Shown in pieces: positions 11,031-24,640 of a stretch of DNA of 64,000 nt; the first letter of the stretch is position 1; every line of letters begins with the position of its first letter. The translations under genes and the position numbers were made by a program. The DNA is taken from assembly GCA_947561715.1 (NCBI GenBank), contig OX387205.1, positions 1,369,001 to 1,433,000 of the forward strand. Direction: 5' to 3'. Under the pieces are notes generated by a model. It did not search any database. It was not told the origin of the DNA and saw nothing but the letters and a program-made list of their open reading frames with translations. Source of the DNA: Ascidia mentula. Lineage: Eukaryota > Chordata > Ascidiacea > Phlebobranchia > Ascidiidae.

Positions 11031-14000
11031 CTAAGGGCAATTTGCCTCCAAGCATTGCGCTCGATCGTAGACAATCGTGTTGTTGATGCAATCAATGCTC
11101 CCGACGTTTGTTCTGCATCTGTGCGAAATCAAAGTAACATTTAAACATAAAAATATTACAACCGATCAACTTCGGTGATTGTGAGTTTTTAAAAGCTTTC
11201 GAGTTTGTTTCAACAACACATTTGTCTCGGCGAAAATGTCAACTCGCCGTTGAATTGTTGATCCAAAACGTGTTTCGACCGAAACGAAAGTGCTGTACGT
11301 ATAATGATTACATGTTGCACATACAGGCTTGTGTATGTGTACGTGCGAATAATTATGGTGTTTATTTAAACCACAATTCCACTGGCGGAGAATCAATTAC
11401 CAGTCGACATACGTAAACACATTTTTTAGTTTTTTGGCAACCTTCAGTACATGGAAATAACGACAATGAAATACATGAAGTTTGTTAGTATTTTGTTGTT
11501 GGTATAAAACCGCCTCCTTTACAGTTAATAAATCGAACATACCTCAGTCGAATTCTTGTCCCTTCACCACACGTGACCCTGCACGAGGTCCAATCGCTCA
11601 AGGTCGTCCACGTGGTGCAGGAATCAGATTCGCTTCCACAAGGTTTTGTTTCCACGTGGTTCCCCGAACAGCGCTCGTTGTCATCAGTCTGGATAAAGTT
11701 ACAGTTTTTTTATTTAATGCTGGTGTTTCCAAGCTGGAAAATTCCTAAACCGCCATAGGTTTGACTGCGTGACCTATCATGGTGCAGTCTATTAGTTCTA
11801 ATACTTTTCCTGTAAAAATTAACATGAAGACTATAGGAATTAGCCTGTGCAGGTCGGTTTAGACCGACGGATTCTTTGTCAGTATAAGTTCAAGTGATTA
11901 AATAAGTATTAGTTTCTACAGACAGATCAAATTAAAGGCGCATTTAAGTTGCCTGGGATTACAGAATATAATGTGTTTTCAAGTGTTAAGAAATCAGTAG
12001 GTTTTTGTCTTCTCGTTTTGTGCGCTTCTATTGCTGGTTAGAGTCGGAAAATCCCTTTTTTCTCTACTTACCAAACCCGACTCCCCAAAGCAGTATCTTC
12101 TCCGCGTCTTTACTCCAATTCCGCAACTTCTGGAGCAATCTGAGTATTCTGTCCATCCCATCCAAGCGTAAAACTCACCAGCAGATTCTGAACGTAAGGA
12201 TGCATAGGTGTGTACTGGGTGTGTATGTGTAACCAATGTAGTTGAATATTAACTACTGTTGAGTCCTGTTAGTCATAGTACCAAACACATTACAATCCAA
12301 CAGAATTTCGTTGTGTGATTTACGACACTGATCAGCATTTTGGTGATTTTGACGCTTGGGTAAAATGATTCGGCAAATGAGCAATAAGAGGTTTGCCTTC
12401 AGGCGAAAACATATACTCATACAAATTGTACAGAAGAAAATGAGGCTTAATGATCAGAAAGTTGCAGACCGTGGACACTTCTTTGCCTTGTGCAATGTAA
12501 TCTAGGTCTAAATAGTGTGTACTGTATGGAAACTCAAACAAATATGCTGTAGCAGTCAACCCCGATCAACACAGTCGATTTCTGCAGTCTTACATCATAC
12601 TTATTGTATGTAATGTTGTAAACCCACCTGAGCATGGCCGGTTGCTGCAGCTCGACGACCGCAAACCCGGTTGCCCTTTGAACATGTCCTGACAAACCTC
12701 GACCGGAAGAGAAACCTTGCTCGTTCCCCGGAAGACGCATTCTCGCATCCTCATCCTGCTCCCTGATCCACAGGTTGAGGAGCAGTCTCCCCAGGATCCC
12801 CATTGTTCCCACGTTGCCCAGGTAACTGACGTCATGCCTGGACAAAGACCCCGTTTGCACGTCCTCGTATCCAACCAAGTCCCGTTACAAACACTAGGGT
12901 CGGCCTTTAATCCGTTCTCTATGCAGAGTTTGCGTCTCGTCTGTACTCCTGTTCCGCATGTGTGCGAGCACTCCTCCCAACGTCCCCACTCGGTGAGGAA
13001 CACGCAGTCCTTCCTCAAGCAACTCTGCAGTTTGCTGCTTTTTCCCCGACAACGATGCGGCTCGACGGGATTCTCGTTATCCAAACACACACGGTGGAGG
13101 ATCTGGTTGCCAGGGGTTCCGCACTCCGCTCTGCAACCTCCGTACGCACTCCAGTGACCCCAGTGAGCACAGACATCACCTTCACATGACCTTTCTTCGC
13201 TCCCTTTACCATCGCAGAGAAAGTCGTCCAACGTGGTGTATTTGTACAAGCACTTTCGCTTACGCTTCTGAATTCCCTTCCCACATTCGCGGGAGCACGA
13301 ACCCCATTCGTCCCATCTTCCCCAAGCCCTGGAACAACTTCCTGTGCAAGTCTCCAAATCCACACGCCTTCCTTCACACGGCTCATGGGACGAATACACT
13401 CGTCTCAAGCTTGAGTCGACGTAACAAGATCGTTCTCTCGTTCTCACTCCGTTGCCACAACTCACTTGGCATTCGCCCCAGTTACCCCAGGGTCCCCAAA
13501 CGTCATTGGTTGGGGCGGAATATTCGGGTGGGGTTGGAAGAGTGGCAACCTCTGGCTCTGTCTGCGTCATAGGTGGTGGTGTGCCGGGTATCAGTAGAGG
13601 AAACGGATCACTACCGTTTCTTTGTTGTACAAATGCGAGCAACTCTAGGGGAAGTTCAGGATAATCCGGGTTCAAGTTCGCCCCCTCTTCGTCTGGACGA
13701 CTTGAAGGCAGGGTGAAGGGGTTCGGGACTGTACCTTGGGGCTGATGGGCAGCCTGCGTTGGTCCACTGGTTGAAAATGGGGTATAGAAGTCCAGAGGAT
13801 CCAAATTTCCAAGAGGTCTACCAGGGTTTATCTGTTGCGCTGTCGGAGGTGTTGTCACAATAGTCGGATCTTGCAGCTGAGAAATAGTATTAGGCTGTAT
13901 TAGTTGAGTTGGATAATTCCACGAAAGGCAAAAACTACGTCACAAGGTCAAGTTCAAAAGCAAATACGTCAGGATTGTTTTGGTTAATGTAAGATTATTT

Positions 14001-17000
14001 TCTCTCCCTATAACGAACCAGAGTAATATATTTATTATTTCCGCAGAATTTAAATTGATTTAAAACCTTGTCATTAGATTTATGACATTTTCATAATTAC
14101 GAAATTCCAGTGACATTGAACTGTAAAACATTTTATAAATGTTTCATGCTAGTATAAATTAGACAAACAGTGTTTATGAACTGAATTTTGTACGGTAACT
14201 GACGTTTTAAAGTTGCAACCGAAAACGTACACTGAAATAACATTACATTTATCACAATGCTGAAAAAGTCGGATGGTTGACTAAATAATAAAATCTGTCC
14301 TTTGCGACGGTCTTCTAAAATAACTTTGTAGCAGAGAAAAATGTTAAGAACTCAACTCTTTTAGCTTGGTAGCACCAGACTCTCTCGCAACATCCGTGCG
14401 TTTTCCTCGACAAGTCCGGCATCCCCGGCATAGTGACGGAGAAGTAAGGACAATTGAGATTTGGGAGCGGGGGAGCGTTGATCAAAGCTGCTTGCTGTGT
14501 TCCGGAGGAGCGGAAGAGGTTGAGGATTGTAGTCAAAGCTGATCCTGTCCGGAAAGTTGAGGTGCCAAACTCAGGTTGAAGTTGGGATGGGATCGGTTGG
14601 GCTGATCGGGTTGTGGATAATATGGAGTTTGGGACGATATAGGAGATGTCGACGCAACATCCGAGGAAGTGGCATTTCGCGATCTTGTTTGCCACCGTCG
14701 CGTTTTCAACATCATCAAGCATGCAGGGAAGTCGGCTGTGGACTGGGGCCTGGCGAAACATAGAAATAGTAAACCGGTGAACTTACCGATAAGTTTTTCT
14801 ATGTGATAGGGCAAAAATGCCAGTGAGACTATTCATGACTCAAATCAAATCAAAATAATTTCTATTTTACGGAAAAAAACTACCATACGCGGATGAACAA
14901 GAAATATAAAATGTTTTGGGCACCGATAAAATCATAGAGGTTATAACAGCGTAAAGGCCGGTAAAATGTTGCCAATACTGTTGCGAAAAACGCGGGTTTT
15001 CGTTATTCATGAAGTACCGAAAGTTTCCGCCCATATTTCAGAAAAATGCTCCCTTTGAATGTGAACGGCCAAAGTATCATCGATAGCCTACAGACTGCTA
15101 AGACTGGTATATATTTAGAAACCTGTCAAAATGATGGTTGCACTTGCGTCGCGGCCTAAGTGCAGCCTTTCCAAACAAGATTCTAACCATTAGTTTGCGT
15201 GGCCTGGGGGTATTTTAGCTCCCTAGACGTTTGCGCTCAATCGCTCAAACTGACGTAGATGCGCGGTGAAGGCGCGTGATATTTGGTTAAGTGTGCGTCG
15301 TTACAAGGCCGAAGTTGAACTTGGTCGGTTCGTCTCGGAATGCAGGATGTGATGATTCTGATTGCTGTGGGTGCAATCTGCCAGCAATGCTACAGGCGTA
15401 GTAGTGTGGAATGTAGGGCGTTTACTTTTAAACTTGGCTTGCAAATGTTAAGGTTAAATTTGTTTGTTTAGCGCTTAGACGTTTCTATCGCAAATGTTTT
15501 CCGATATTACTGTAAAAACCCAACGTAAAAGGATCAAAGCAAACCCAGAGGGATTTAATTGTACAAACATCCTCTTAGATGTGCTTTCGTTTTATTTAGT
15601 TTCCAACCTACTACAAATCTTCACCGATCCCACTTTTTTTTAATTTTTTGACAAATTTCAGTGATGGTCTCTCTACGTAACGTTTGACTGCCCAAAAAAT
15701 ACTAACATTCCCAAACAATGACATGATAATAATAAGATAAACACAATAACAAAGGAAAACAATATACTGACATTTGTGTTGTAAACTTTGGGTTTTGCAG
15801 GCTTAACTCAGCCTCGGAAAAACCTACAACCATAGGCTCTTACATTGGAACACTGGGTTTCCTCAAAAGTTTGCGCGACGAGTTCCGGGTAGGACGAGTC
15901 CCCGATCCGAACCTGACTCCCGAAGTTCCGCGGATAGTGACAAGTCTCTCTTCCGTCGTCATAGCAACAGCCTCTCAGCCGACACTCGCCTCTCTTGATT
16001 CCTGCGGTCATAAGTGGTTGGAATTTACTTGGGCAATTTTAAAAAACGCTGTGGTTTGTCAAAAAGAAGCCAATAATCATTGCAGACAGTATAGTGTAAA
16101 CTGTTTCAACCAATAACATCTCATCAAGTTGCAGTTTGTGTTTCGAGAAGAATGTCGTAACGGGAGTTGTGGTGTAGATTTAATTACAGAGAGTCTCTCC
16201 ATATGATAAACATGGGGTCAGATAAACAGTGTATTTGTGAAGCTATCACCAACTATCGGACCCAAACGTTTGTCGTTGATACCGCCTTGCTTTTTAGCTG
16301 ACAAGATTGTTGGAATTCACACCATAGCTGCGCTGATGAGACCTATTAGGCTAAAACAGTGACCCTGTATGCAGTTCACTATTAAAAAAAACATTCAATG
16401 TGTTTTTACCTCTCCATCCACAAATGGGGCCCTGGACTGAGATGAGATTGGAGATTGAACATTGACTGAATGCAACGTTCAGGTACCCACTGCTGTTGAT
16501 TGTCCGTTCCAAAAGAGTCACCACAAAAGATTGTAAGAATGGATTCCACTGCTGGGCAGCGGGGAAGGCACTTTTTGCCATCTGCCTGTAATGTTTAAAC
16601 TGCCGTATTAGCGCTGGGCATATTGTCGCTGGAATTATGGTTGAGTCTTTGTTGTTTTAGTTTCTATTTAGTTAGTTGAATAACTGAGCTGTTGTTTTGG
16701 CTTTTTGTCTGTGCCTGTTACATATTGTGTCACCACATCAATTCTCATTGTTGCAAGTAATGAACGCAAATGAACGAGCAGTAAAATGGCCTCATGGAGA
16801 AAATCTTTTCAGTGAATCGTAATCAAGTGGATCAATATTTGGTTATAACAAATTTGTCGCAAAGAGTGGCAGGCGATCAGTGTGCCAACTTTAATTAATA
16901 AAAATCAACAGAAATATTAGTTTCGACAGGACAGCATCGTCAGTTTCTGTACTTTATTAAATAGAATCTTCAATTTATTTATAGTAGAAATTAATCCGGA

Positions 17001-20000
17001 CACCTTTGGGCGTTGATGAGGTGTTCCACGTAAAGACTTATGCATCAATTTACTGCAACGAGTTTGCCAACTACAACTCACCGAAAGCCTGTTGAAGTTG
17101 GTCCGTGATAACAAACAGGTACCGCGCGTAGATAAGTTGCCCCATACAACTTCTTGTACTGATAAAGCTCCTGATCAAAACAACACGTAGGGTCTGTGAA
17201 GCATTCGTTGGATTGAGACTCAGCCCTTGGGTTGTATGCGTTGCATCTGGTCCTGTAAAATGAACAAGTATTTGTAAATCGAACTAATAATTCATTGTAT
17301 TTGCGTGGTTCCACGAGGGTGGCTATTTTGTTTGCAAATAACACGGCGCATTGCATCATACGGAGATGTCAGTGATGGTGTGAAGTGTCATACACGTCTT
17401 AGTTTTAATCAGGGGTTTTCAATCGTTTATGCTCAGCTACACAATTTGCAAAAAATGATTTATGTGCGACCCCTTAAAGGAAATATCCTTTACTTGTAAA
17501 ACAAACACTGCATTACCAAATAATAGCCTTAAATCGTGACATTTATCCCCTATTAGATCATTATCCCATAAGTGGTTTTGGCACGGGCAAGATTTAATGT
17601 TAATACCTATCTATATTACATAGATTTTCGATATAGACGCGCCGTGCCTTGGATTTTATTTACAAGCCAAAGTATTTTGGCCGCAAATAACACCTCAGTA
17701 ATATCAAAGAAATAAAATTAAACGAACAACGCATGATAAATATACTGGGAGAGTGATTGTAAATGAGTTCTGTGTGGGTTTAATGTTGATATTAACTCAA
17801 TTTCACCTGAAACAAAACGGAACATCAACTGGACACGTGGCATATTGGTCGATAATGGGATTCGATTGTTGCTGTTGATTTCCCAGCACCGCGTTCAGCA
17901 AAAGATTCTGTCACAAAAATAGATTCAGTTTACAAAACATTTACAGTAAGTTTAACTTCCCAAAAATGCGTAAAAATAAAATATAAAGATAATCAGCGTC
18001 TGTATATTTTCATAGGCATATTATTTTCGCCTTGATTGCACAACCTGTATAGTTTTGTAACATTTTACCAACGTATAAAAATTCGTCATATTGCGTTTTG
18101 ATTGGCAGCAAATGAATTTGGTAGGTTTAGCTGTTTGTTGAAAATAATCTACTATTTAAATGTACTATTATTCCCTCTATAGATGCCCATGGTTTTGACG
18201 TGTTTCTATTACGTTTTGTGGTAACATTTCTATCGGCAAAACCACAGATCCCCCTTTACCAAATCCCGACATTATATCGATATCGGAGTATCGCCGGCGG
18301 TTTGAGACTTCAAAAGACCGGAAAGGTCACCCAACACCAAGCGGATTAAATATAGAGTTCGAAATTGAGTGACCGTATGAGGTCGGTTTGTGTGTGCATT
18401 GTAAACAGTTTTCATCTACCGCTATATCACGAACACCAGCAATTCGCTGAAGACGAGATATATGCCGACAAACTCGTTCGATCCCACGCATCTAACCTAA
18501 GTAATGAAGTGTTTGATGTTAAACAGAACATGAAGTTTCTGGTAAGTTTGCTAAAGAATGTGTTTTGATTCATGATCGTAACACATTGGTGGCCCTGTCA
18601 CTGTCCTCTTTCTAAGTTTGCAGGCTTTGCAACCCAGGCATTGTGTTTTTTTTTCTACCAACATTTACACCGACTTTAGGTCCTAAAAAATGCAAATATT
18701 ATGAAATTATCATTGTGTGTTCACCAATGCGACGCCTGAGCCATCTGATGCAGATTTAGATTAATTTTGTGGCTAAATTCTTTGAACGTTATTTAATTAT
18801 TTGGATAAAAACACATATGCTCCAACGCTGTTTTTAGTATGTTAACAAACACATTGGGTTGCAGATCAAACAAAAAAAGTATGAAAAAATATGATATTAT
18901 AGAGATGCTGGAACAGCCACAAACCTGCTATATGTTACTTAATTCTACATGAACTTTTAAGAATATGAGTATGTAAATTGGTAAAAACATAGGCCTGATT
19001 CTGGTACTTACTGAAGCTAAACCCGTAAACGTAGGTACGGCGTTCCGTGTTGCTGGTACATTGGATGGGTTGGATGGCGGGGACGGAGTACCGCTGTTAA
19101 TTGGAAAAAATGGATTCGCTCCATTTGTTGAAGTAAAAAATCTTCCTATGTCGTTATTCTCTGCTCTCGTATACTCTACAAAAGAACATTTTTTTCTTTC
19201 TCTACAATCTTAGTAGGCAATAGGCACTAAGATCTACAATCTTAGTAGGCATTAGCTAGAAGTCGAATTAAGGAATAAAGAGCTGCACAATGGTTATAAC
19301 ACGAGGAATATTTGTTAGTGTGAGTAAAAACACTTTCAACACTTGTATTTTAGAATCCAGCAATAGCTGTTGTTTCAACGATCGAACAACAAAGAATTCT
19401 CCTTCGGAAAACTCCAAACATGGTGCGCCCTTGTCTTGTATGTATATTTCACCCGACACGTTTCAGTCAAGTTTATTTTAATACACAGAGTGCGTCACAG
19501 AGACATGAGTGCGGTGGTGTCGAAGATATCTTTCAACCGCAGATATCCTGTATATCCACAACAGGTCCCTGTGCTTACCACATAAGGCGCAAGGCAAACA
19601 TAAACAGCAACAAGCTCAAAGCGCCAAACACGAACCGTTATGTAATCGATAAGTGTTCAAATAACTTATAACGATAATGGCAACCAGACATCCGAAAATA
19701 ATCAAAAACGCATCACCATCGTGCTTTGTTTGTTTTTAGCTTCAAAGACAATTTTACATTGCAAACGTGATTTTGTTCTAATGGGTTGATCGCATTGTTT
19801 AAGATTAAGATATAATGAAGATTTTTATTCATCTGGTTAATATTAATCTTCTCATGATCAGACAGCAATGAAACAACCCAAACCGGCACGGTATGAGACA
19901 AATATTATCATGCCATCGCTGTTTGTGAGGTCAAGTTACCAATTCTCGCCCTGGGCAAATAATTGCCACTAATAACCGAACGGGATTACTGGGCGCCAAC

Positions 20001-21048
20001 TCTTAAAAGGCGGCGGCAGTACCAGAGTGGTCAATTTGAGACTAATCGAAGGAGTTACGTTTGTGCGCAAACCAGAAACATGTTAAACCAACCTAAATCT
20101 CATGAAGCTAAACATGACAGTTGGTATGTTGAGATTGACGTTTTGCGCGCACATTCGCAAACACTCTGGATAATCCCACTTTGACACTTTCCGGTGACAA
20201 CTTTCACACGATCAAGTTAATGATGACGTAACTACTGATGGTACTGTGACGTACCAACCAACAAAAACGATTCCGGGTATGTGTATATGATTTGCGATAA
20301 TTTGGGAATTTTTTACAAATTAACTTTATGTAATAGGACACAAAGCACCATAAAAAATGTGTGATAAAAGCTCGTTTGCATCCTCTTGACAAAAATGTTT
20401 CTGTAAAATATAATGATAGGAACAGATACAATTCCTTCTTTCTAAATACAGCAAGTATATTTGAGACGATTATTTTACGAAGTACGCTAAGCAAAGCCTT
20501 CTATGCCCAAAATATCACGCCATAACCACAAAAATGCAAGCAGAGAGTTAGTCACATCATAATTATTGACATGTCACCAGACAAAGATTTCAAAGCGGAT
20601 TCATCGCTTTGTCGAGTACTTCAGTTTGTCGTGGGTTGGTCAAAGTTTCTTCAATAACTTCCTCGCCACAGAGTGCCTTCAGCCAAAGCATTAACCACTA
20701 ATTGGTGCGCCAATGAAGTGCAATAATTTTAATTCCTTTCTGCCACAATTGCGAAATGGAACAGCATAGTTATCGCGATTCTTTTCTGCTTCCCTTTCTT
20801 TCCCGTAGTATGATGTGTCTTATTTGTATGTCAGGTGAAACTGGCTAATTTAGCACAATTTGGCCATCATTTGCCAACGCCCAGATCCACCATACACCAA
20901 TTCGGAATGCATTACTGCCAACAAAGACTCTTTTCGCATAAGTTACAAACACTTTTATATTGGTGTGGTTTTGTACAACAAACTTACCTGGCGTTTGAAG
21001 AAAGACGCAGGCAATGACACAAAACTTGATATAAAACGGAACAAGCAT
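11031..21048 (-). CDS. Secreted trefoil and thrombospondin type 1 repeat protein, 940 residues
   Basis: Exons on the minus strand: 21048-20988, 19175-19012, 17907-17807, 17252-17082, 16585-16410, 16001-15844, 14749-14357, 13876-12628, 12187-12072, 11688-11543, 11118-11031. Phases match throughout (2,823 nt). Residues 1-20 form a signal peptide (MLVPFYIKFCVIACVFLQTP). Cysteine-rich P-type (trefoil-like) modules follow at about 100-160, 211-246 and 275-310, each with the CC pair (DPTCCFD, RLRGCCYD, HFLGCCVD). The second fits best (CGWRGIKRGEC before RLRGCC). A further GCC...WC pair lies near 400. A Pro-rich linker (409-535) precedes seven TSP1 repeats with W-x-x-W and C-S-x-x-C-G type motifs (WGPWGNWGEC, WGRWDEWGSC). 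The last one ends at CLEANCP and a stop. Family knowledge suggests an extracellular, mucosal or matrix protein. No protease or transmembrane domain is visible. Confidence 0.88.
16325..16377 (+). ncRNA. Hammerhead-like element, copy 3 (mutated core)
   Basis: CTGATGAG is at 16333-16340 and is followed by ACCTATTAGGC. The catalytic CGAAAC reads CTAAAAC, so G12 is lost. Stem III (ACAG/CTGT) is kept, the triplet is GTA, and stem I pairs CTGC with GCAG. It lies in intron 5 of the trefoil/TSP1 gene, antisense to that gene. Activity is unlikely. Confidence 0.55.
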
Positions 21049-21757
21049 GGCTTCTTTTTCCTTTTTGATGCTTACATCCAAAGTTTTATTCACTTTAGAA
21101 CATCTTCTAACAAATTTCCAGAGGCTAGGCGTTAAAATGCTTTTGTCTTGACCCACTTTCCTCAGCAGTATCGATTTGAAACTAAGGCTTCGACCAACAA
21201 GCTATAAATGTTTACCTGAAAGTGAAATAATCCTCGTTAATCGTGAGAGAAACATTTTACACAACAACAGATTATCTGTCTCAGTGGAAACGACGCGCTC
21301 TCCGACTGGCTTAGGCTTCGCAGCTAAACGTCAACTTTTGCCTCAAAGCAATTCGCCATTTTCACGATTTCACAAACGAAAAAAGTTGTCTACGTTTTTC
21401 CGACAGCGGCGCTTTCGCAGAAAAGGTGATTTGTTTGTTTGGTTTTGGCATAACTTTGGCATCCAAATGGGCTGTTGTTATTTGTTTTGTGTTTTAAAAA
21501 TTGAGTGATTTTGCAGAAATTTATAGGTTGGTATATTGTTAAAGTAAAAATGAACAGTTGCTGTGATTAGTTGAAAACATATGTAAAATATAATTAATCT
21601 CAATAACATTATTTATCTTACTTATGTAAATACTTTTGCAACAAAAAGTGGAAACATAAAAATATTAAATGGGCGAAGATTATTTTGTTAAAAGTGGTGT
21701 GGACTTCAAATGTGTACGTTAAAGTTCCGACGTTTTTTGCAGACAAAAAAACAAAAC
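21049..21757. other. Upstream region of the trefoil/TSP1 gene
   Basis: It lies between the start codon of the minus-strand secreted protein gene and the left target duplication of the foldback element. It presumably carries that gene's 5' leader and promoter. No specific element or exon could be recognised. Short open frames here have no coding character. Confidence 0.4.
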
Positions 21758-21765
21758 GAAAAGTT
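21758..21765. repeat. Target site duplication, left copy
   Basis: GAAAAGTT directly precedes the terminal inverted repeat that starts at 21766. The same 8 bases directly follow the right terminus at 30650-30657. An 8-bp duplication is typical of hAT elements and some other cut-and-paste DNA transposon groups. Confidence 0.85.
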
Positions 21766-22030
21766 ACCACCCTCATTCTGGCAGAATTCTGGCAGAATAA
21801 TTTTGCAAATTTGCCACATTCTACAAGGTACAACAGGCATTTACTCAAAAATTGTTTTTTATGGATTAGAATCAAATTACAGAGATGAGCAAGCAGATCA
21901 AACCTCAAAAAACATTTAAACAACATTTTCCGCAGCTGTATCAATCAAAAAAATTGCGAATTAAAAAAATCGCCTGGTTTTGCGAATCAGCATAATGGCG
22001 GTATGCGAAAAACTAGTCTAATACAAAGAA
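21766..22030 (+). repeat. Foldback element, left terminal unique segment
   Basis: This outer part of the inverted repeat is not tandemly repeated. It is nearly identical to the complement of 30385-30649, with a few small differences, for example in the T-run of the ATTGTTTTTTATGG / ATTGTTTTTTTGG region. Confidence 0.85.
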
Positions 22031-23524
22031 TTCTGCTCGGCGTTCTTGCAATAGGTGCCAATATTGACCAATATCAAGAGAACGGAAATTTAATTCTCTA
22101 CAACATGCAATTAACAAATTTGAAATTAAGGTGCCGGATGACCTTCAAATCGCCCATTGAAGACGACCCGCTTTGAGCGAATCAGCAGCGTAATGGCGTA
22201 ATGTCGGCATGCGAAAAACTTCCCTATTAAAACAATTCTGCTCGGCGTTCTAGCAATAGGTGCCAATATTGACCAATATCAAGAGAACGGAAATTTAATT
22301 CTCTACAACATGCAATTAACAAATTTGAAATTAAGGTGCCGGATGACCTTCAAATCGCCCATTGAAGACGACCCGCTTTGAGCGAATCAGCAGCGTAATG
22401 GCGTAATGTCGGCATGCGAAAAACTTCCCTATTAAAACAATTCTGCTCGGCGTTCTAGCAATAGGTGCCAATATTGACCAATATCAAGAGAACGGAAATT
22501 TAATTCTCTACAACATGCAATTAACAAATTTGAAATTAAGGTGCCGGATGACCTTCAAATCGCCCATTGAAGACGACCCGCTTTGAGCGAATCAGCAGCG
22601 TAATGGCGTAATGTCGGCATGCGAAAAACTTCCCTATTAAAACAATTCTGCTCGGCGTTCTAGCAATAGGTGCCAATATTGACCAATATCAAGAGAACGG
22701 AAATTTAATTCTCTACAACATGCAATTAACAAATTTGAAATTAAGGTGCCGGATGACCTTCAAATCGCCCATTGAAGACGACCCGCTTTAAGCGAATCAG
22801 CAGCGTAATGGCGTAATGTCGGCATGCGAAAAACTTCCCTATTAAAACAATTCTGCTCGGCGTTCTAGCAATAGGTGCCAATATTGACCAATATCAAGAG
22901 AACGGAAATTTAATTCTCTACAACATGCAATTAACAAATTTGAAATTAAGGTGCAGGATGACCTTCAAATCGCCCATTGAAGACGACCCGCTTTGAGCGA
23001 ATCAGCAGCGTAATGGCGTAATGTCGGCATGCGAAAAACTTCCCTATTAAAACAATTCTGCTCGGCGTTCTAGCAATAGGTGCCAATATTGACCAATATC
23101 AAGAGAACGGAAATTTAATTCTCTACAACATGCAATTAACAAATTTGAAATTAAGGTGCCGGATGACCTTCAAATCGCCCATTGAAGACGACCTGCTTTG
23201 AGCGAATCAGCAGCATAATGGCGTAATGTCGGCATGCGAAAAACTTCCCTATTAAAACAATTCTGCTCGGCGTTCTAGCAATAGGTGCCAATATTGACCA
23301 ATATCAAGAGAACGGAAATTTAATTCTCTACAACATGCAATTAACAAATTTGAAATTAAGGTGCCGGATGACCTTCAAATCGCCCATTGAAGACGACCCG
23401 CTTTGAGCGAATCAGCAGCGTAATGGCGTAATGTCAATAAAAACTTCCTTATTACAACAATTCTGCTCGGCGTTCTTGTAGTAGGTGCCAATATTGACCA
23501 ATATCAAGAGAACGGAAACTTAAT
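22031..23524 (+). repeat. Left arm tandem array, 205-bp units
   Basis: Units beginning TTCTGCTCGGCG start at 22031, 22236, 22441, 22646, 22851, 23056 and 23261, a constant 205-bp step. A last, diverged and partial unit starts at 23461 after a 200-bp step. Units differ at only a few positions. The array runs into the spacer near 23524. Confidence 0.92.
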
Positions 23525-23599
23525 CAGGTAGAATATCTATTCACAATGTAAAGGAGTTGTCACCCTGTTTCCTAATAGTGGGAAAGGTTTTCTATATTC

Positions 23600-23784
23600 C
23601 CAAATTATCGCCCGATACCTTTGCTAAACATGGACTACAAGATCTCCTTAAAAGTCGACAACGCAAGATACGTGGTTTTCTATCGAAGGACCGACACGGC
23701 TTCCAACCGCACCGATATATAGGGTCAAATATCCGGTTTCTGTTCGACATTATCGACATTAGGGACCATTACCATGTTTCCACA
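23600..23784 (+). pseudogene. Fragment of a LINE reverse transcriptase (L1-like clade)
   Basis: The plus-strand frame contains DRHGFQPHRYIGSNIRFLFD followed by IID. This resembles the conserved D-Q-x-G-F-x-x-x-R-Y-I-G-x-N-I-R block of L1-type reverse transcriptases, and the sequence upstream matches the preceding region weakly. The fragment is short, lacks the catalytic YxDD block, and ends at a stop near 23787. It is inferred to be a retrotransposon remnant captured inside the element. Confidence 0.6.
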
Positions 23785-24071
23785 TAGGCCTACATGCAAA
23801 TTTTCAACACCATATTTCTTGGAATCGTTTGACATAGAACGTGGCCAAAATGACCCACTCTCCTTAACTTTGTTCGTGGTCTGCATGAATAAAAGTCATC
23901 CCTGTTTGCATTGTTTTTACAAAAGGTTCGGATACTGATTTCTCAAAAATCTTAAAAAAATAATTGAATTAAACTTTCTCCCTTCCCTGAAAAAGCCAAC
24001 ATAGTTATGAACCTTTGGGCGACCAGAGGAATAACCCTTATCGGGAAGATAACTATAGCCATAATAGGAAA

Positions 24072-24230
24072 GAAATAAAAGCGTTACCATATCTTAAATT
24101 TTGCATGGGCGGGGGTATGATAGATAATGAGAATCATATGTTGCCTCTTAATTTAAAGCGCTGTTATCCAAACCTTTTAACCAAACAAAACCAATCTCCA
24201 AACACGATTTCTGCACCAAAACAGATTTGA
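24072..24230 (+). pseudogene. Possible second LINE ORF2 fragment
   Basis: The plus-strand translation contains GGGMIDNENHMLPLNLKR, which resembles the G-G-L-x-M-x-x-x-x-x-x-x-x-A-L-K-L block found C-terminal to the reverse transcriptase in L1-type LINEs. It follows the first fragment in the same orientation, which fits an internally deleted LINE copy. The match is short. Confidence 0.4.
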
Positions 24231-24640
24231 GGTGCTCTTAAATTCGTCGGTTGTTCCATAGCAAAATATTGAAGACTCTTATTTCTTTGTAAACCTTACA
24301 TTGTGTCAAAAGTATGGCGATGTCAATAATATGTCCTCATCAACGTCAATGCGTCATAAGGGACAAACAAAAAGAAAGGCAATCTTCGACCAAAACGAAT
24401 TTCAATGCCAGGACCAAACTTTATTTTATCAAAATAGGACTAAAGACCGCATATCAGCAACTCTATTAAAATAGTTTTGCCCGCGAGGATTGCCCGTCTT
24501 GTACTCCTGCGTCATAGAGATTCTCAGTTTCGTCACAAGGCAACCGGTGATGCATTGGAGTCAATTTTCTGGTTGAATGAGCAAGAAGTCACGTGGTGTA
24601 GCCGGGGCGATTTTCAGCGTGTTTGGTGCAGTTTTAGTGC

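Larger units (their letters stand above)
23525..24640. other. Spacer (loop) of the foldback element
   Basis: Unique sequence between the two oppositely oriented arrays. It contains decayed LINE-like coding fragments (about 23600-23784 and 24072-24230, plus strand) and no intact gene. The right array begins within 24640-24680. Confidence 0.7.

Noticed and set aside
12717..13664. Plus-strand open frames opposite the TSP1 exon
   Set aside because: They are antisense shadows of the large TSP1-encoding exon 13876-12628, whose cysteine and tryptophan pattern fixes the true frame.
21685..21944. Open frames across the left foldback terminus
   Set aside because: They cross the target duplication and the inverted repeat, and the same frames appear inverted at the right end. 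They are by-products of the transposon end.
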